Shown piece after piece: positions 35,606-47,209 of a stretch of DNA of 64,000 bases. The notes under the pieces were generated by a model. It worked only from the letters and a program-made list of their open reading frames with translations. It had not been told where the DNA came from and searched no databases. The position numbers were made by a program, and so were the translations under genes. Source of the stretch: Plotosus lineatus (lineage: Eukaryota > Chordata > Actinopteri > Siluriformes > Plotosidae); NCBI GenBank assembly GCA_024760905.1, contig CM045735.1, positions 29,199,249 to 29,263,248 on the forward strand, given 5' to 3'. The stretch's first letter is position 1, and each line of letters starts with the position of its first letter.

Positions 35606-36745
35606 ACACCCCCAACACATAACAGTCAAATAGAATCAACTCAGAAACGCAGCAGCCTTATTGGATTTCCTTGCATATGGTGCTCCACTCAGGAACGTCT
35701 CTAAAAATCTGGCACCATAAATGTCTTTTTATTTTATCATTTTGTGTCTCTGAATGAAACCTTGAAAGTTTTATGTTCAGTTTAGTTTTTACAGTTTTCA
35801 GCTTAGGAAGTCTGCAATGGACCATTTTTAAGATTAAAAAAATAATAAATTCTTGAATATTGCATTGTGCTTATGATCACGTTCATCCAGCAATTTGGAT
35901 TATGTGGTTTCTTGAATACAGAATACTCTCAGCTATAAGTCATGCAGAACACAAGTGAAAAATAAATCCCAATTGCTCCAGACATAACCAAAATACAGCT
36001 GATAGTAATCAAAACTGCTTACCAAAAAAAAAGTTGCACAATATTTGGGCTTATAGGACAGTTTCAGGTGAAGGCCATCCATTGGCTGGTAGCATGACTA
36101 CAATCAATGTTTTGTTCCCTCATTCAATGACTACTATCACAATCTTCATACAAAAACCCCAGGTTACAAATCCTGGCAGGCCATTAGAACACAAATAAAT
36201 TAACAAATAAAAAGTCAAACAATAATTGTTTTTTGACTAACATTTGTAAAATAGGGTTAAAAGTTCGGCAGTTGTTTTTTGTTTTTTGCTTCTTTTACAA
36301 TCCTACTTGATATGGAGAGAAAATAAACTTTGGTCCTCTTCCAAGCAATTTTTTTCTTTTTTCTTGATGTCAATTTTTTTAATATTGCTCCAAAAGTATA
36401 TGTGTGTTCTCGAAAGGAATTTGGCCTCTGTATCACGTTATATTTCTGTCCAATTAATCAAGAAGTCAGTGATTACAACTTGAAAATTCCTACACACCCC
36501 AATCAACTAAAAATGTACAATTTAAATGGGAAACATGCTTCAGTTACGTACATTGTTCATTATAATTTAAGCAGGTGCCATCGTCATAGCACATGTGCTT
36601 TTGTTAAAATACTTTTTCTTACTCAACAATTTGTTTTTATATGAGTACATTTATTTCAATAAGAGATTGTACTTTTCTAAAGAATTTTCAGCAAGAGAAG
36701 CCACTTCACCAAAAGATGGTTTTTTTTTCTAAAACATTTTACGTA
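35606..36745. other. Non-coding stretch, nothing recognised
   Basis: AT-rich. No gene model, splice pattern or repeat signature could be supported. Confidence 0.4.
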
Positions 36746-36850
36746 TCTTGGGTGGCACGTTGGCATAGATTTTTGTACGTACCCTTCAAATCAAGGTGGC
36801 CGTGGCCGTTCCTGTGTGGAGTTCTCATGTTTTTAAATAAATAGGTATCT
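36746..36850 (+). mobile_element. SINE family B head fragment
   Basis: GGGTGGCACGTTGGCATAG and GTTCCTGTGTGGAGTTCTCA match the head and start of the core of family B. Confidence 0.5.
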
Positions 36851-37015
36851 AACCTTCAACCTTGGAAATATGATCATCATACAACTGCATTAGCACTAGA
36901 ACACGTGCATTAGAACTTGAAAAAAATTATACCTTTTTTTATTAAAAAATATATGTATTTTGGTCCAAATATAAAAATATATCCGATAAATATGTTGCAA
37001 AGATTTTGTTGTAGA

Positions 37016-37230
37016 TGGACAGTGGTGCAGTAGGTAGCGCATTTGCCTCCTGGTAAGGAGGTCTGGGGTTCAAGTTCCAGACTTGGAAATTTCTGTGTGG
37101 ATTTTGTATGTTTTCCCTGTACTTGCATGGATTTCCTCAGGATGCTCCGGTTTCCTCTCATAATCTGATACATTACATTAAGTAACTGTTCCAAATTGAC
37201 CCTAGGTGTACATGTGATTTTGAATGCATG

Positions 37231-37314
<84 letters not shown>

Positions 37315-37450
37315 AGTGTGTGTTGTCCTGTTATGGATTGGCGAGCTGTTTAGGGCATACTCCACCTTTGCCCAGTGTTTGCTGACATGGGCTCCAGCCT
37401 TCCCGCAACACTAGTAGAATTAAGCAGTTCATCAAAAGAGTGTATGAATG
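37016..37450 (+). mobile_element. SINE family B with internal (GT)n expansion
   Basis: Head CAGTGGTGCAGTAGGTAGCG, B box GGTTCAAGTTCC, core GTATGTTTTCCCTGTACTTG, then a (GT)n run of about 78 bases (37234-37311), tail GACATGGGCTCCAGCCTTCC and GAATTAAGCAGTTCATC. Confidence 0.85.
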
Positions 37451-37995
37451 TATGAAGTCCATCCTGATCTACTATCCAATGATGTGAATGTCTGAAATCA
37501 TAAAATGCACTTGCATACATATTAAAACATACAATCGCTGGTTTGTTGATGTGGTTACCTGCATACAGATATTTTGATCTTTTTACATCACATTCTTTCA
37601 ATATGTGCAGTATGTTTGTGTGTAGAGACACAGAAACAAACTTATCATCTAGATAATGGATCCCATATGTAGTTGTTGATATTTATCTGTTCTCAAAAGG
37701 TACAATACACATGCACACACATAATGTAACTATACTGTTGTGTGTGTTTGAGCTTTTGGAAGGGAAAATATGTGGTTATACTGGGTACAGACAGGATTCC
37801 TTATGCTTGCCTTCTAAGATCAGGAATAAAAATATCTCATCATTTCCTAACTTCAGTTCTCCTCTATCATCTGTTATTCAAAAGAAACAAACAAATGACA
37901 ACACTGGAACACTTTTGGGCTGAAAAGAGTCATGACATGAGGGTAATGATGTGCATTTATACATTTTTCTGTATCAGAATTTTAGCTCAACACAT
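37451..37995. other. Non-coding stretch, nothing recognised
   Basis: Short frames only. Confidence 0.4.
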
Positions 37996-38002
37996 AGTCA
38001 TG

Positions 38003-38315
38003 GTTGACACAGAAACGTTGGGATTAACACATCCACCTCACTGCAAGACGGTCATGGGTATGAGTCTTGTCCTTAGCGAGGGTGTTTCTGTGTAAAGTTC
38101 ATTCTCTCTATGTTTCCTCTAGATAGTCAAGTTTCCTCAAACAGTTCAAAGATATGCACATAAGGCTAGTTGGTTATTCCAAATTGCCCCTAGGAGTGAG
38201 TGAATGGTTTTGTGTGTTGTCCCAAAGATGTACTGACCTGCTGTGCAGGGTGTACCAGAGATGGCCATGTCCCTATAGAATAAAACAGTTTGGCATATGA
38301 ATGTATGAGTGAATA
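38003..38315 (+). mobile_element. SINE family B, diverged
   Basis: CACATCCACCTCACTGCAAG head, TTTCTGTGTAAAGTTCATTC core, GCTAGTTGGTTATTCCAAAT middle and GTATGAGTGAATAAAT tail. Confidence 0.7.
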
Positions 38316-38920
38316 AATAAACTTGGTCTGTAGGAAGAAATATGCAAGCACAACCTGATTACTTACATTTGTAAACTAATTTGTAATTACAGGCTTGTCT
38401 TCATTTTGAATTGAACATACAGAGTGTGCTTTTCAACGTCTGCATAAGAATGCAGGAACATCAATCAGGGAGAATACTGAAGACTTACTGTAAGATTCAT
38501 CAGGAAAAAATTCCAGTCGCTGGAGCAAGGCAGACATGACTATGGTGTAAAGGTCAGGGTTACAATCTAGCACCCTATAAAAAGACAAGCTAGTGCCCTA
38601 AAACAAGCCAGGACCAATGCTAGTCTAATCTATTCAAGCTGTTATTATGTTGTTGGTTTCTTTTATTAAACACCTTCAACAAGCTGTTATTATGAAGCTA
38701 GTAGGATCTGGAAAGGGCAAAGTTGTTGTTTTAAACATGGTTGGCCTCAGCACACAATTGAATCCAAGGAATATAAACATTCTTCCTAGTGAGACTCTTA
38801 GTCTTTGGGCTTTCTGTGCTTGGGAGGACAGTCTAAGGTGTGTAAGGACAGTGTAAGGTTTGTGAGGAAAACTTTGTGGGGAGAAATATGATGTCAGCAA
38901 ATGTTGAGGAGAGACAATAA
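38316..38920. other. Non-coding stretch, nothing recognised
   Basis: No supported gene. Confidence 0.4.
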
Positions 38921-38938
38921 TTTTCCTTGAGGATTAAT

Positions 38939-39197
38939 GTCTGTCTTCCTTTCGGCTTTTTCCCTTTTCACTCGGGAGTCGCCACAGCGAATCATCTTGA
39001 TTCGCACGTTTGATTTGGCAGAGGTTTTTACGTCGGATACCCTTCCTGTCACAACCCTTTTAGCAAGAGACAGAAACACACTGACGGCTTTGCAGCTACT
39101 CTTTACGAATGTCAGCAATGGTTCTTTTACATGCCTCTCACCATAGACAGTGAGAGACATGGCCCGCCTTTGATAACCCAGTTAGCCGCACTGGGGG
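38939..39197 (-). mobile_element. SINE family A, 5'-truncated, with target duplication
   Basis: The minus strand carries the body from GTGCGGCTAACTGGGTTATC and the RTE-type tail ending CCGAAAGGAAGACAGAC. Perfect 17 bp flanks TTTCCTTGAGGATTAAT lie at 38922-38938 and 39198-39214, so truncation happened during insertion. Confidence 0.93.
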
Positions 39198-39403
39198 TTT
39201 CCTTGAGGATTAATACAGTACAATAAATAAAAATAAAAATCAAAAAAAGTAAAAGCAATATTTTTTGCCCATTCTTCTGTTTTGGTTGCCTAGAAAGTTC
39301 ACAAGGCAAAGAGTCACAAATTTGAAGGCACAATTTTTATTACAAATAACATTAAGCTACACTCAAAGTTTTTACAAATACTGTATAAAATAAAAAAAAT
39401 TGA

Positions 39404-39460
39404 CGGCATGGTGGCGCAGTGGTAAGCACTTCCACCTCACAGCAAGAATGGCTTATGAGC
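39404..39460 (+). mobile_element. SINE family B head fragment
   Basis: GGCATGGTGGCGCAGTGGTA and CCACCTCACAGCAAGAATGG. Confidence 0.5.
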
Positions 39461-39879
39461 TCCCAAGTGGCTCAATGACAAGGTGTGTGACTCTAACTCA
39501 GTAGATTGCAAGTCCGAATCAGGTTTAATGTCATAGCAATCCATCGCTGGAGTCCATGATTGCAATTTGGTCAAGCTCTCACCGGAGTTTGGGATGACAT
39601 ACGCTCACTTCCCTGTCACTCACAGTGATCGCCAGCCAATTTGAGCAAGTTCGTATGAGGGGGTGGATTGTGTTTTCCCTCTGAGTATGTTAGACCGCTC
39701 TCAAATATGCATGTGTGGCAGTTCGAAAAGAGGCGGGTGGCTAACATTGCATTCACAGAGGGGGCATGAGCATCTTCCCTCCCATCCCTGATTGGCGGTG
39801 GTCGTGTGATAGGGAAGACAAGACCTGATGGGTGGGAATTGAATACGACTAAATTAGGGGGAAATGGGGGGGAAAATGG

Positions 39880-39930
39880 AGCCATGACCTGATGGGTAGA
39901 GAAGCAGCTTTGGGACCGAAAGATGTTCTG

Positions 39931-40011
<81 letters not shown>

Positions 40012-40105
40012 CGTGTGTGCGTGCGTGCGTATGTGTGTGCTCACTTTGGATAGATGAAATGCAGAAGTCAATGTTTCCTTGCAGAACTAATACAGTACAG
40101 CCTGG
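39880..40105 (+). mobile_element. SINE family C with expanded internal (GT)n
   Basis: Head GATGGGTAGAGAAGCAGCTT and GGGACCGAAAG, then (GT)n at 39938-40010, then GTGTGTGCTCACTTTGGATA and GATGAAATGCAGAAGTC, with AATACAGTACAG at the end. Confidence 0.75.
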
Positions 40106-40226
40106 GTTCAATTCTTTGGCCATTTCTCTGTGGGGTTTGCAAGTTCTCCCCACGCCTGTGTAGGTTTCCTCATGGTTCTCCAATTTCCTCCCACCATCCA
40201 AAATCATTGGCTGTTCCAAGTGTTCC

Positions 40227-40269
<43 letters not shown>

Positions 40270-40400
40270 TGAGATGGCCCTGTGATGGCCTGGAGAATTA
40301 TCCAGGGTGTACCCCTCTCCTGCCTAGAGTCAACTGAGATGGGCGCCAGCCTCCCCATGACATTACTTAGGATTAAGCAGCTTAGAAAATGAATGAATGT
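40106..40400 (+). mobile_element. SINE family B, 5'-shortened, with internal (GT)n
   Basis: Core GGGGTTTGCAAGTTCTCCCC, GT run at 40232-40268, tail GATGGGCGCCAGCCTCCCCA, AGGATTAAGCAGCTTAGAAA and ATGAATGAATG. Confidence 0.85.
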
Positions 40401-40827
40401 TGGAAATATAAAAATTAATTTGTGGTTGAAACTATTTTAAAATGTCAATAAGCCACATTTAAACTTATACATGGACATTTAGTGTTTTTTCTTTATCCTA
40501 ACACATCACACTGGTGCACTTAATTTTTTTTTTTTTTTTTATGGAAACCCTCCAGGCCATCTTCTTTTGCTTAGCAAATAATAGTTGTGTCTCATATTGC
40601 TTAATTAATATTAATAATTGGATGAGGTATTGTAATCACTACCATGTGTGAGTCCATCTGTCTGCTTGGTAGTTTTTCTTTAGACAAAATCCTGACCACA
40701 TTCATACTCAGTCCCAGAAAGTATTTGATTTTGGAATGTCTAGGTCAAAGGTCAATTTTTAGAGCAGGGTTACAAATGGTTGGATATAAGGTACATGTAC
40801 TTCTAACAAGTATTACATGTATGCAGA

Positions 40828-41000
40828 ATCATTCATTCATTTTCTGAATCATTTAATCCTAATTAGGATCACGGGGAGGTTGGCACCCATCTCAGCCTAC
40901 TCCGGCCGAGGTACACCCTGGCCATCTCGCCAGGCCATTGTAGGGGCAACACTCATGCAAACATTCATATACACATTCACACCTAGGGGTGACTTGCAAG
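40828..41000 (-). mobile_element. SINE family B, 3' fragment
   Basis: Reverse complement of the tail: ATTAGGATTAAATGATTCAG, then GGTGCCAACCTCCCCGTGA and the CACCCCTAGGTGTGAATG segment. Confidence 0.8.
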
Positions 41001-41445
41001 CTTTCCATGTATTCCATAACAATGGGATATTTGATCATGCATATTCTGATATAAAATGTGCATAAAGGTTATTTCATCAATATTGTTCTTTGCTTTATGG
41101 CTCTTCAATGTGGAAACTGAGTTGTGATGCCTCTGAAGATTCATGTAAAGCTCGGTGGAACTGTCTAAGGGAGTTATGTAAGATATTCAGTATGACTCAT
41201 TGTTATATGGCTGAATGTTTATACACTTTGCAGTATTTATTTTACAACTAAAATACAGCTTCATACAATTATTAAAGGAAACAATAAACATTTTAAATAT
41301 AGTAACTAAATTGAATCTGAAAAGTCTCATGTCACCAGCAGATTTTATCTGCTAAAAAGGGAATTAATGTACAAACTTATATGTAGTATGTAGTACAGTA
41401 AACAGCACCGAATCATACTGAAACCACACAAAAAGTATAGTATAA
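41001..41445. other. Non-coding stretch, nothing recognised
   Basis: AT-rich, short frames only. Confidence 0.4.
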
Positions 41446-41450
41446 ATACA

Positions 41451-41862
41451 GGCGGCATGGTCGGGTAGTGTTTCGCACATCTGCCTCACTGCAAGAAATT
41501 CATGGTTTTAATTCCCAGGCTCGGGCATTTCTATGTGGGTTTTACCTTCCAGGTACACCAATTTTCTCACACAGTCCACAGACGTGCGCATTAGGCTAAT
41601 TAGCTGTTCCAAATTGCCAGTATGAGTGTGGATGGGAATAGGTGTATTTGGATTAGCCCTGCAATGGGCTGAAATGCTGTTCAGGGGTACCCTGCCTACA
41701 TTTAGGGTTGGCTGAGATAGGCTCCAGCTTCCAAACAACTCTAAAAGAATTAAGAGGTTTGGCAAATGAATGATAGGGATTTGGTAAAAATTATGAATGC
41801 TGCCGAGATAGGCTCTGGCTTCTCAGATACTCCAGTAGGGTTAAGCCATTCAGCAAACACAC
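41451..41862 (+). mobile_element. SINE family B, followed by a second tail piece
   Basis: Head GGCGGCATGGTCGGGTAGTG with CTGCCTCACTGCAAG, core TTCTATGTGGGTTTTACC, tail GAATTAAGAGGTTTGGCAAA and TGAATGAT (to 41773). A partial repeat of the tail (GAGATAGGCTCTGGCTTCTC, GTTAAGCCATTCAGCAAAC) follows at 41803-41858. Confidence 0.75.
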
Positions 41863-42084
41863 TCAGAAGTGAGTCTATACATAAATTTAGGCAGTGTCTC
41901 AATAAAAAAGGCATTGCTCTCAGTTTGGAACATAACTGTATTCTATAAAGTGGTACAGTATAACACTGTCCACAAAAACATTTGAATCGATCAAACAGAA
42001 AGGAGAGGAAATCTTTGAGTTGGCATAAAGAGGATTCAGAATAAGCATCTACACAGAGCAGATGGCAGTGGCAAAAAATAGCAA

Positions 42085-42220
42085 AATATGACACCAAACT
42101 GTTTCCCCATGCACCTTATTCACCTGACTTGGCATCATTTGACTTCTGTTATCCCAAACTCAAATCCCACTTGCATGCTGGACATTTTCAAAGTGTGATG
42201 ACAAAGTCATGCAACATACT
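42085..42220 (+). pseudogene. Mariner transposase fragment
   Basis: One frame gives PHAPYSPDLASFDFCYPKLK followed by SHLHAGHFQSVM. This is the mariner segment around the second catalytic aspartate (YSPDLA) and the following KLK region. The rest of the transposase is not recognisable. It is distinct from the Tc1 and Tigger-like elements elsewhere. Confidence 0.75.
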
Positions 42221-42394
42221 AGCACGGGAATAGATAATTCCTTTACCAAACACCAGGATTATTGATTTATTCAAGTTTAAGCAGAGACTGACGAACAGGA
42301 ACATGAATAGCAACAAGAACAGCAATTAATGCATAGAAAATTTTATGAGCAGGATAACATGACAGAAACCTCAATTTTCAAAGAGTTACGGTAA

Positions 42395-42872
42395 AGTCCT
42401 TTGGGCTTTTTACACCCAAGCCATAGTGGCTCATCAGGCCAGTGCTTAGCCCCGGTTTCCATAGCATGAAGCAACAAGGAGTACAACTCCTCCTGGATGG
42501 GACGCTAGTCCATCGCAAGTTACCGTCCCAGTCTATTTTTACTGGTATGGGTTTATACTGCAGGGTGAGGTAAGTAAGTCTGTTGGGTTTTTACACCCGA
42601 GCCTAGTGACTCATCAGGTCGGTGCCTATCCCCGGTTTCCGTAGCGTGAAGCGACCAGTAGCTCAACTCCTCCTGGATGGGACGCTAGTCCATCGCAGGT
42701 TACCTTCCCAGTATATTTTTACTGGTACCCATTTATACTGCTGGGTGAACAGAGGCACACTTGTGGTTGAGACCTTGCCCAGGGGTCTTCGCACAGTGAG
42801 GGTCTAACTGGGATTTGAACACAATCCTGATCATGAGCGCAGCACCCTAACTGGTACGCCACCAGCCCCACT
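42395..42872 (-). mobile_element. SINE family D, with a tandem partial duplication
   Basis: Two tandem segments, about 42400-42555 and 42578-42740, share TTTACACCC, CATCAGG, CCCCGGTTTCC and CTCCTCCTGGATGGGACGCT. The second continues to a tRNA-like end that on the minus strand reads GGGCTGGTGGCGTACCAGTT with B-box-like GTTCAAATCCC. A tRNA-derived SINE is the best reading. Confidence 0.6.
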
Positions 42873-42902
42873 ATTCAAAGTTAGCCATTACCATTATCAT
42901 TC

Positions 42903-43487
42903 ATTTATTCATTTTATTCAGTTAAAGTCAATTCACTTTTATTTGTAACACATGTTTTACAAGTGACATTGTCGCACAGCAATTTTACACAGTAAAACAG
43001 TAAAAGTAGGAGCTTACAAAGTATGAAAGAATTTCAACATTTCCTATTACCCCTACATATCCCTAATGAGCGTCGCCTGTGGCGACAGTGGCAAGGAAAA
43101 ACTCTCTCAGTAGATGTGAGGAAGAAACCTTGAGAGGAACCAAACCCAAAAGGGAAACCCATCCTCATTCGGGTGAAACCATAAAAATACAAACATATAT
43201 GAGGGATTCATTACAGTCCAAAATGTAATCCGGTTGGTTATACAAATGTAAGTCCTAAATAATTGTGGGGAAGCAGAGCTAATATCACCAGCAGTGAAAA
43301 GTCATGTTCACAGTCTGTCAGTGCACATCTGAGTCCATTTAGATCTTCATCAGCAGGAAGGAAGGGCTTCCAAGATAAGGAGTCCAGCCAGCATCTGAAC
43401 ACCAGGACAGCAGAAGGATCAGGATCACCAGCATCCAAGAATGAGAACGTGTACCTCAACAAAAACAGATGGGGGAGGGTGTGTGTT

Positions 43488-43544
<57 letters not shown>

Positions 43545-43970
43545 AATACTCATAGTAGTGTAATGGAAATAGAAGAATGTATTATTGCTGAGTGCAAGCA
43601 GGGACACTGGCATGACTGGCAGCATAACTAAAAGAGAAGGAAGGCAGACATGAAGGCACCCTGTGTCATTGGGCAATCAGACACTTTGTTAAACAGACAT
43701 AGGTGTGCATGTAGAGTGAGGGAGCAACAGCATCCCAACATCACAATTTACAAGAACTCTCTGTGCCTAAGACCCCCCCCCCAATCTTCTCCTTTACCTA
43801 ATAAAGGGTTATTAACAAAATGTTTAACTAAACAAGTAAGTTTTCAGCCTCGTCTTAAACACAGAGACTGTCTCTGAGTCCTGAACATTAACTGGAAGGT
43901 TATTCTATAACTGTGAGGCTTTGTAAGAGAAGCTCTGCCTCCCGCAATAGTCCATTATTCAAGGTATCAC
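42903..43970. repeat. About 1 kb teleost dispersed repeat, unclassified
   Basis: Includes GCGACAGTGGCAAGGAAAAA, GAGGAAGAAACCTTGAGAGG, CCATCCTCATTCGGGTG, then CAGCCTCGTCTTAAACACAG and TTCTATAACTGTGAGGCTTT. I know these strings as parts of a repeat common in fish genomes, but cannot assign a class. A (GT)n run is at 43495-43541. Confidence 0.5.
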
Positions 43971-43989
43971 TAAGCATCCTGCACCTTTT

Positions 43990-44318
43990 ATTAGCATTTT
44001 ATGAAACACTTAATTCTAATTTGGGTCACAGGGAGGCTGGCACCTGTCTCAGCTAGGCAAGGGTAGAGTACACCTTGGATAGCTCGAAGGGTCATCAGAG
44101 GGCAGAAGCACGCTACTCTTATGAAAGCCTACTCTTTATGAAAGTTAGCAAAGGTTCTTTGACATGCCTCTCATCATAGACATTGAGAGACACGGCCAGT
44201 TAACCCACTTAACTGCACTGGAGAGGACAGCAGGGTCAATCCGCTGATAGTGGGGCTTGAACTCCCCGACACCGTGATCACAAATCTAGCACCCTACCAC
44301 AAGGTCACCACTGCCCTG
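43990..44318 (-). mobile_element. Chimeric SINE (family A head, family B tail)
   Basis: Minus strand: head GGGCAGTGGTGACCTTGTGG, B-box-like GGGAGTTCAAGCCC, body GTCAAAGAACC and CATAAAGAGTAGGCTTTCAT, then family B tail GGTGCCAGCCTCCCTGTGAC and ATTAGAATTAAGTGTTTCAT. Confidence 0.8.
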
Positions 44319-44640
44319 TCCTGCCCTTGCCCTTATATGCGCTGTTAAAATGACTACTGTAATAACTACTAAATTATGTGGTGTGACTGAACAAATACAT
44401 TCATAGTGACATACTCATGATATGTTCGATATACACTGCCTAAGGAGTACGTACTTTTAAACAAGCACAGATGTATGCATCCGAAATTGACCCCCCCATC
44501 CCCCACCCCGCCTTGTCTCTCACTTGCACTCACACACATGTTAAAGTCGTTAGAAGAGTAGTCGTTCAGTGAGCCGACAGCATCCTATTACACCAATATA
44601 CTGTGGGAACAAAAGCATATTGTGTGCGTGTGTGCGTGCG
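44319..44640. other. Non-coding stretch
   Basis: No feature recognised apart from a C-rich patch at 44490-44505. Confidence 0.4.
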
Positions 44641-44641
44641 C

Positions 44642-44684
<43 letters not shown>

Positions 44685-44761
44685 CCTGCTAATCTACTGA
44701 CAGTTCCAACAGAACCAGACATCCAGAGACAGACATAAACTCTGTTCTGCTACTTACACAG

Positions 44762-44808
<47 letters not shown>

Positions 44809-44911
44809 AGTCACACACTGAATCTGAACATTCCTGAATGTGGCCCACCTAGGTCCAGACATACCCACAACACCCTGGAGTTTAATGACATAGCACAGTC
44901 TAATAAAAACT

Positions 44912-44975
<64 letters not shown>
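44641..44975. repeat. Microsatellite cluster: GT, CA, CT
   Basis: (GT)n at 44645-44682, (CA)n at 44767-44807 and (CT)n at 44917-44973. The GT and CA runs 85 bases apart are inverted relative to each other and could pair. Confidence 0.9.
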
Positions 44976-44976
<1 letters not shown>

Positions 44977-45246
44977 GAATGACTAACCTCAACCCTTAAC
45001 CCTAAATTATCTCAACCTTACTCTAACCGGCATCCTACAGCCAAGACTTAATATTGAACCAGCCCTTTGAAGACGTGCAGACCAGCCAAAATGTCCTCAC
45101 TTCCTAAAAATGTTCTAACTCTGTTGGTTAAAATACATGTTCATGCACTATGTAGTAGTACAGTTCACTGGTGGCCAAGTGAGTGTAAGCCAGAGAAGAG
45201 TTGAATGCACAGTGATGGCATTATCACCTGAATTATATTAAAGTAG

Positions 45247-45249
<3 letters not shown>
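44976..45249. other. Non-coding stretch, nothing recognised
   Basis: No supported feature before the CA run at 45250-45292. Confidence 0.35.

Positions 45250-45292
<43 letters not shown>
45250..45292. repeat. (CA)n microsatellite
   Basis: About 21 CA units followed by an A run. Confidence 0.9.
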
Positions 45293-45298
<6 letters not shown>

Positions 45299-45419
45299 AA
45301 AAATTTCGGCTGTTCCATTAAATTGTAGTAATTTATTCCCAGCAGTCTATTCTTTTCATTTCTATAGTCTCTTGGCTAAACTGCTTTCAGTGTGTATGTT
45401 AATTTTTTTTTTTTTTTTT

Positions 45420-45805
45420 TGTAAAATCAGATTACAGCTTCTAGGTGCTGCCAGATCAATCTAATCTGCCAGGGCCGTTAGAATCAGCAGTGCTGGTTGA
45501 TGTCACTTAAACTATATTAGCAATGGAGCTGTTTCTTTAACCAATCAGATTTCAGATTTGCCTCACAGGTCCAGCTAGCGGGCTTAATAATATATATATA
45601 ATAATAATATCAGCATATAATAATGTCCTTCAATTGGTTGGTTGGAGCAAAACTAGATGATCTGTATACGATACATTTAAGTTAGAATTTATAAGCACAC
45701 AATGGCTGATGAAGGAGGAGAAACTAACTTGGTGTCAGACACTTTTAAAAAGTGAACTTTCAAGGTGGACTTTTCCAGAAAAATTAAGACAGGTCGAGGT
45801 AAGGT
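45420..45805 (+). mobile_element. Possible 5' part of a hAT-like element
   Basis: At 45703 a frame starts MADEGGETNLVSDTFKK. After a frameshift it reads LSRWTFPEKLRQVE, then a GTAAGG splice donor. This resembles the first exon of fish hAT transposases with a downstream zinc finger. No terminal repeat or target duplication was found, so the call is weak. Confidence 0.35.
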
Positions 45806-46349
45806 TTCCTTCTTTTACTTTTGTGTGGAAAAAAAATGTAGGTGAAAGTTATATACTGTAATGCTCAGCGTTGCGAGCAGATAATTATGTGCAAAATGCC
45901 TCTCTGTGTGCAATCTCATGCCTTGTTATGTGGTTTTGGATATCATTGATCTTTTGTCTATTTGCAAAGTGATAGTGATGATATTAAAAGGTGGAATAAG
46001 TCTGTTAAGGTCCACTGAAGGCCCACGTACCAAATGCACCACACTCAAGCATCTATACACACATGTCCCTGTCCACTTGTTAAGTCTGATATCAGTAGTC
46101 ATGTTACTTTATGGTTGTCAGCTAAGACAGTTTTTGCTAGATGTTCCTGACTTTTAAAATCTGACTTTTAGTGACTTTAACTTTAAAACAAAGTAATAAA
46201 ATGTAGCGAACAAATCTATGATTATTTCATCATGCTATTGATTGTCCTGAACTCAATACGGCACTTAAACCTACATTTAGAAAGCAGATAACTTGCCTTA
46301 CCATGTATCACCACTGCTTGTCCCTCTCATAACATTACTCTTCATTTTG
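45806..46349. other. Non-coding stretch
   Basis: Only short frames. Nothing recognised. Confidence 0.35.
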
Positions 46350-47209
46350 AAACCACAAAGATCTCATTTTAGATGTTTTACTAGTGTTTCTGTGTTATAT
46401 ATACTAGTATACAGTAAATTCGAATGAATGTAAAAACCCACAAAAACAACAATGCACCATTATGTTTACTTATGTTGCCATGCAGCACATACTGAAACTC
46501 TGTACACACACATGTAGAGCCAAACAACACCAGCATCCTCTGTGCCATCTTCTGGATGTTTGGAAATTTGGCTGCACTTAATGAAGCATAAAACTCATCC
46601 ATTTTAAGGGAGTTGAACTTCTCCTTTAACATCATGTCACACCGGAGATCAATCAGTTCCAACTGCAGCTCCTGTGGTACCGTTTCAGGCTCTTGTGAGA
46701 AGGGACCTGACACCAACTGAAGTGCCCTGTCAATTTTTCCAAAATCACAAAACCGACAGGAGAATTCTTCATGCAGGTCATCCAGTGCTTTCCTGGATTT
46801 GTTCACATGCTGTACGGCCTCTTTTAATGTGGCCAGTGTGGGGGAAATGAGCAAATGACTTCTCTGACATTTGCTTTGAAAATAAAACTAGCCTGGTTTT
46901 GAAGGCTCTGACGTTTGCTCGTATTTCATGCACAAACTGTTTTTCCCTCGAAGCTTCACATTCAGCTCATCCATGTGGGTCAGTTTGTCCACAGTAAAAG
47001 TGAAATCACAGCCAATCTGTGTCTTTCACCTCAGGAACATTGTCAGTGTTCCCAAGGAGCTCCAAAAATTAAATAATCTTCTGTTTTACCTCTGCACTCG
47101 TTGATATTCTTTCATCAAACTGAACCAGCGGACATTAGAATTGTAAAGTAAGTCTCTGTGATCAGTGTCAGTTTCTTCATGAAAATAAATAAACTGACAA
47201 TAGTGAAGT

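Noticed and set aside
37234..37311. CRISPR-like or satellite array
   Set aside because: It is a plain GT microsatellite within a SINE; no spacer-repeat structure exists anywhere in the window.
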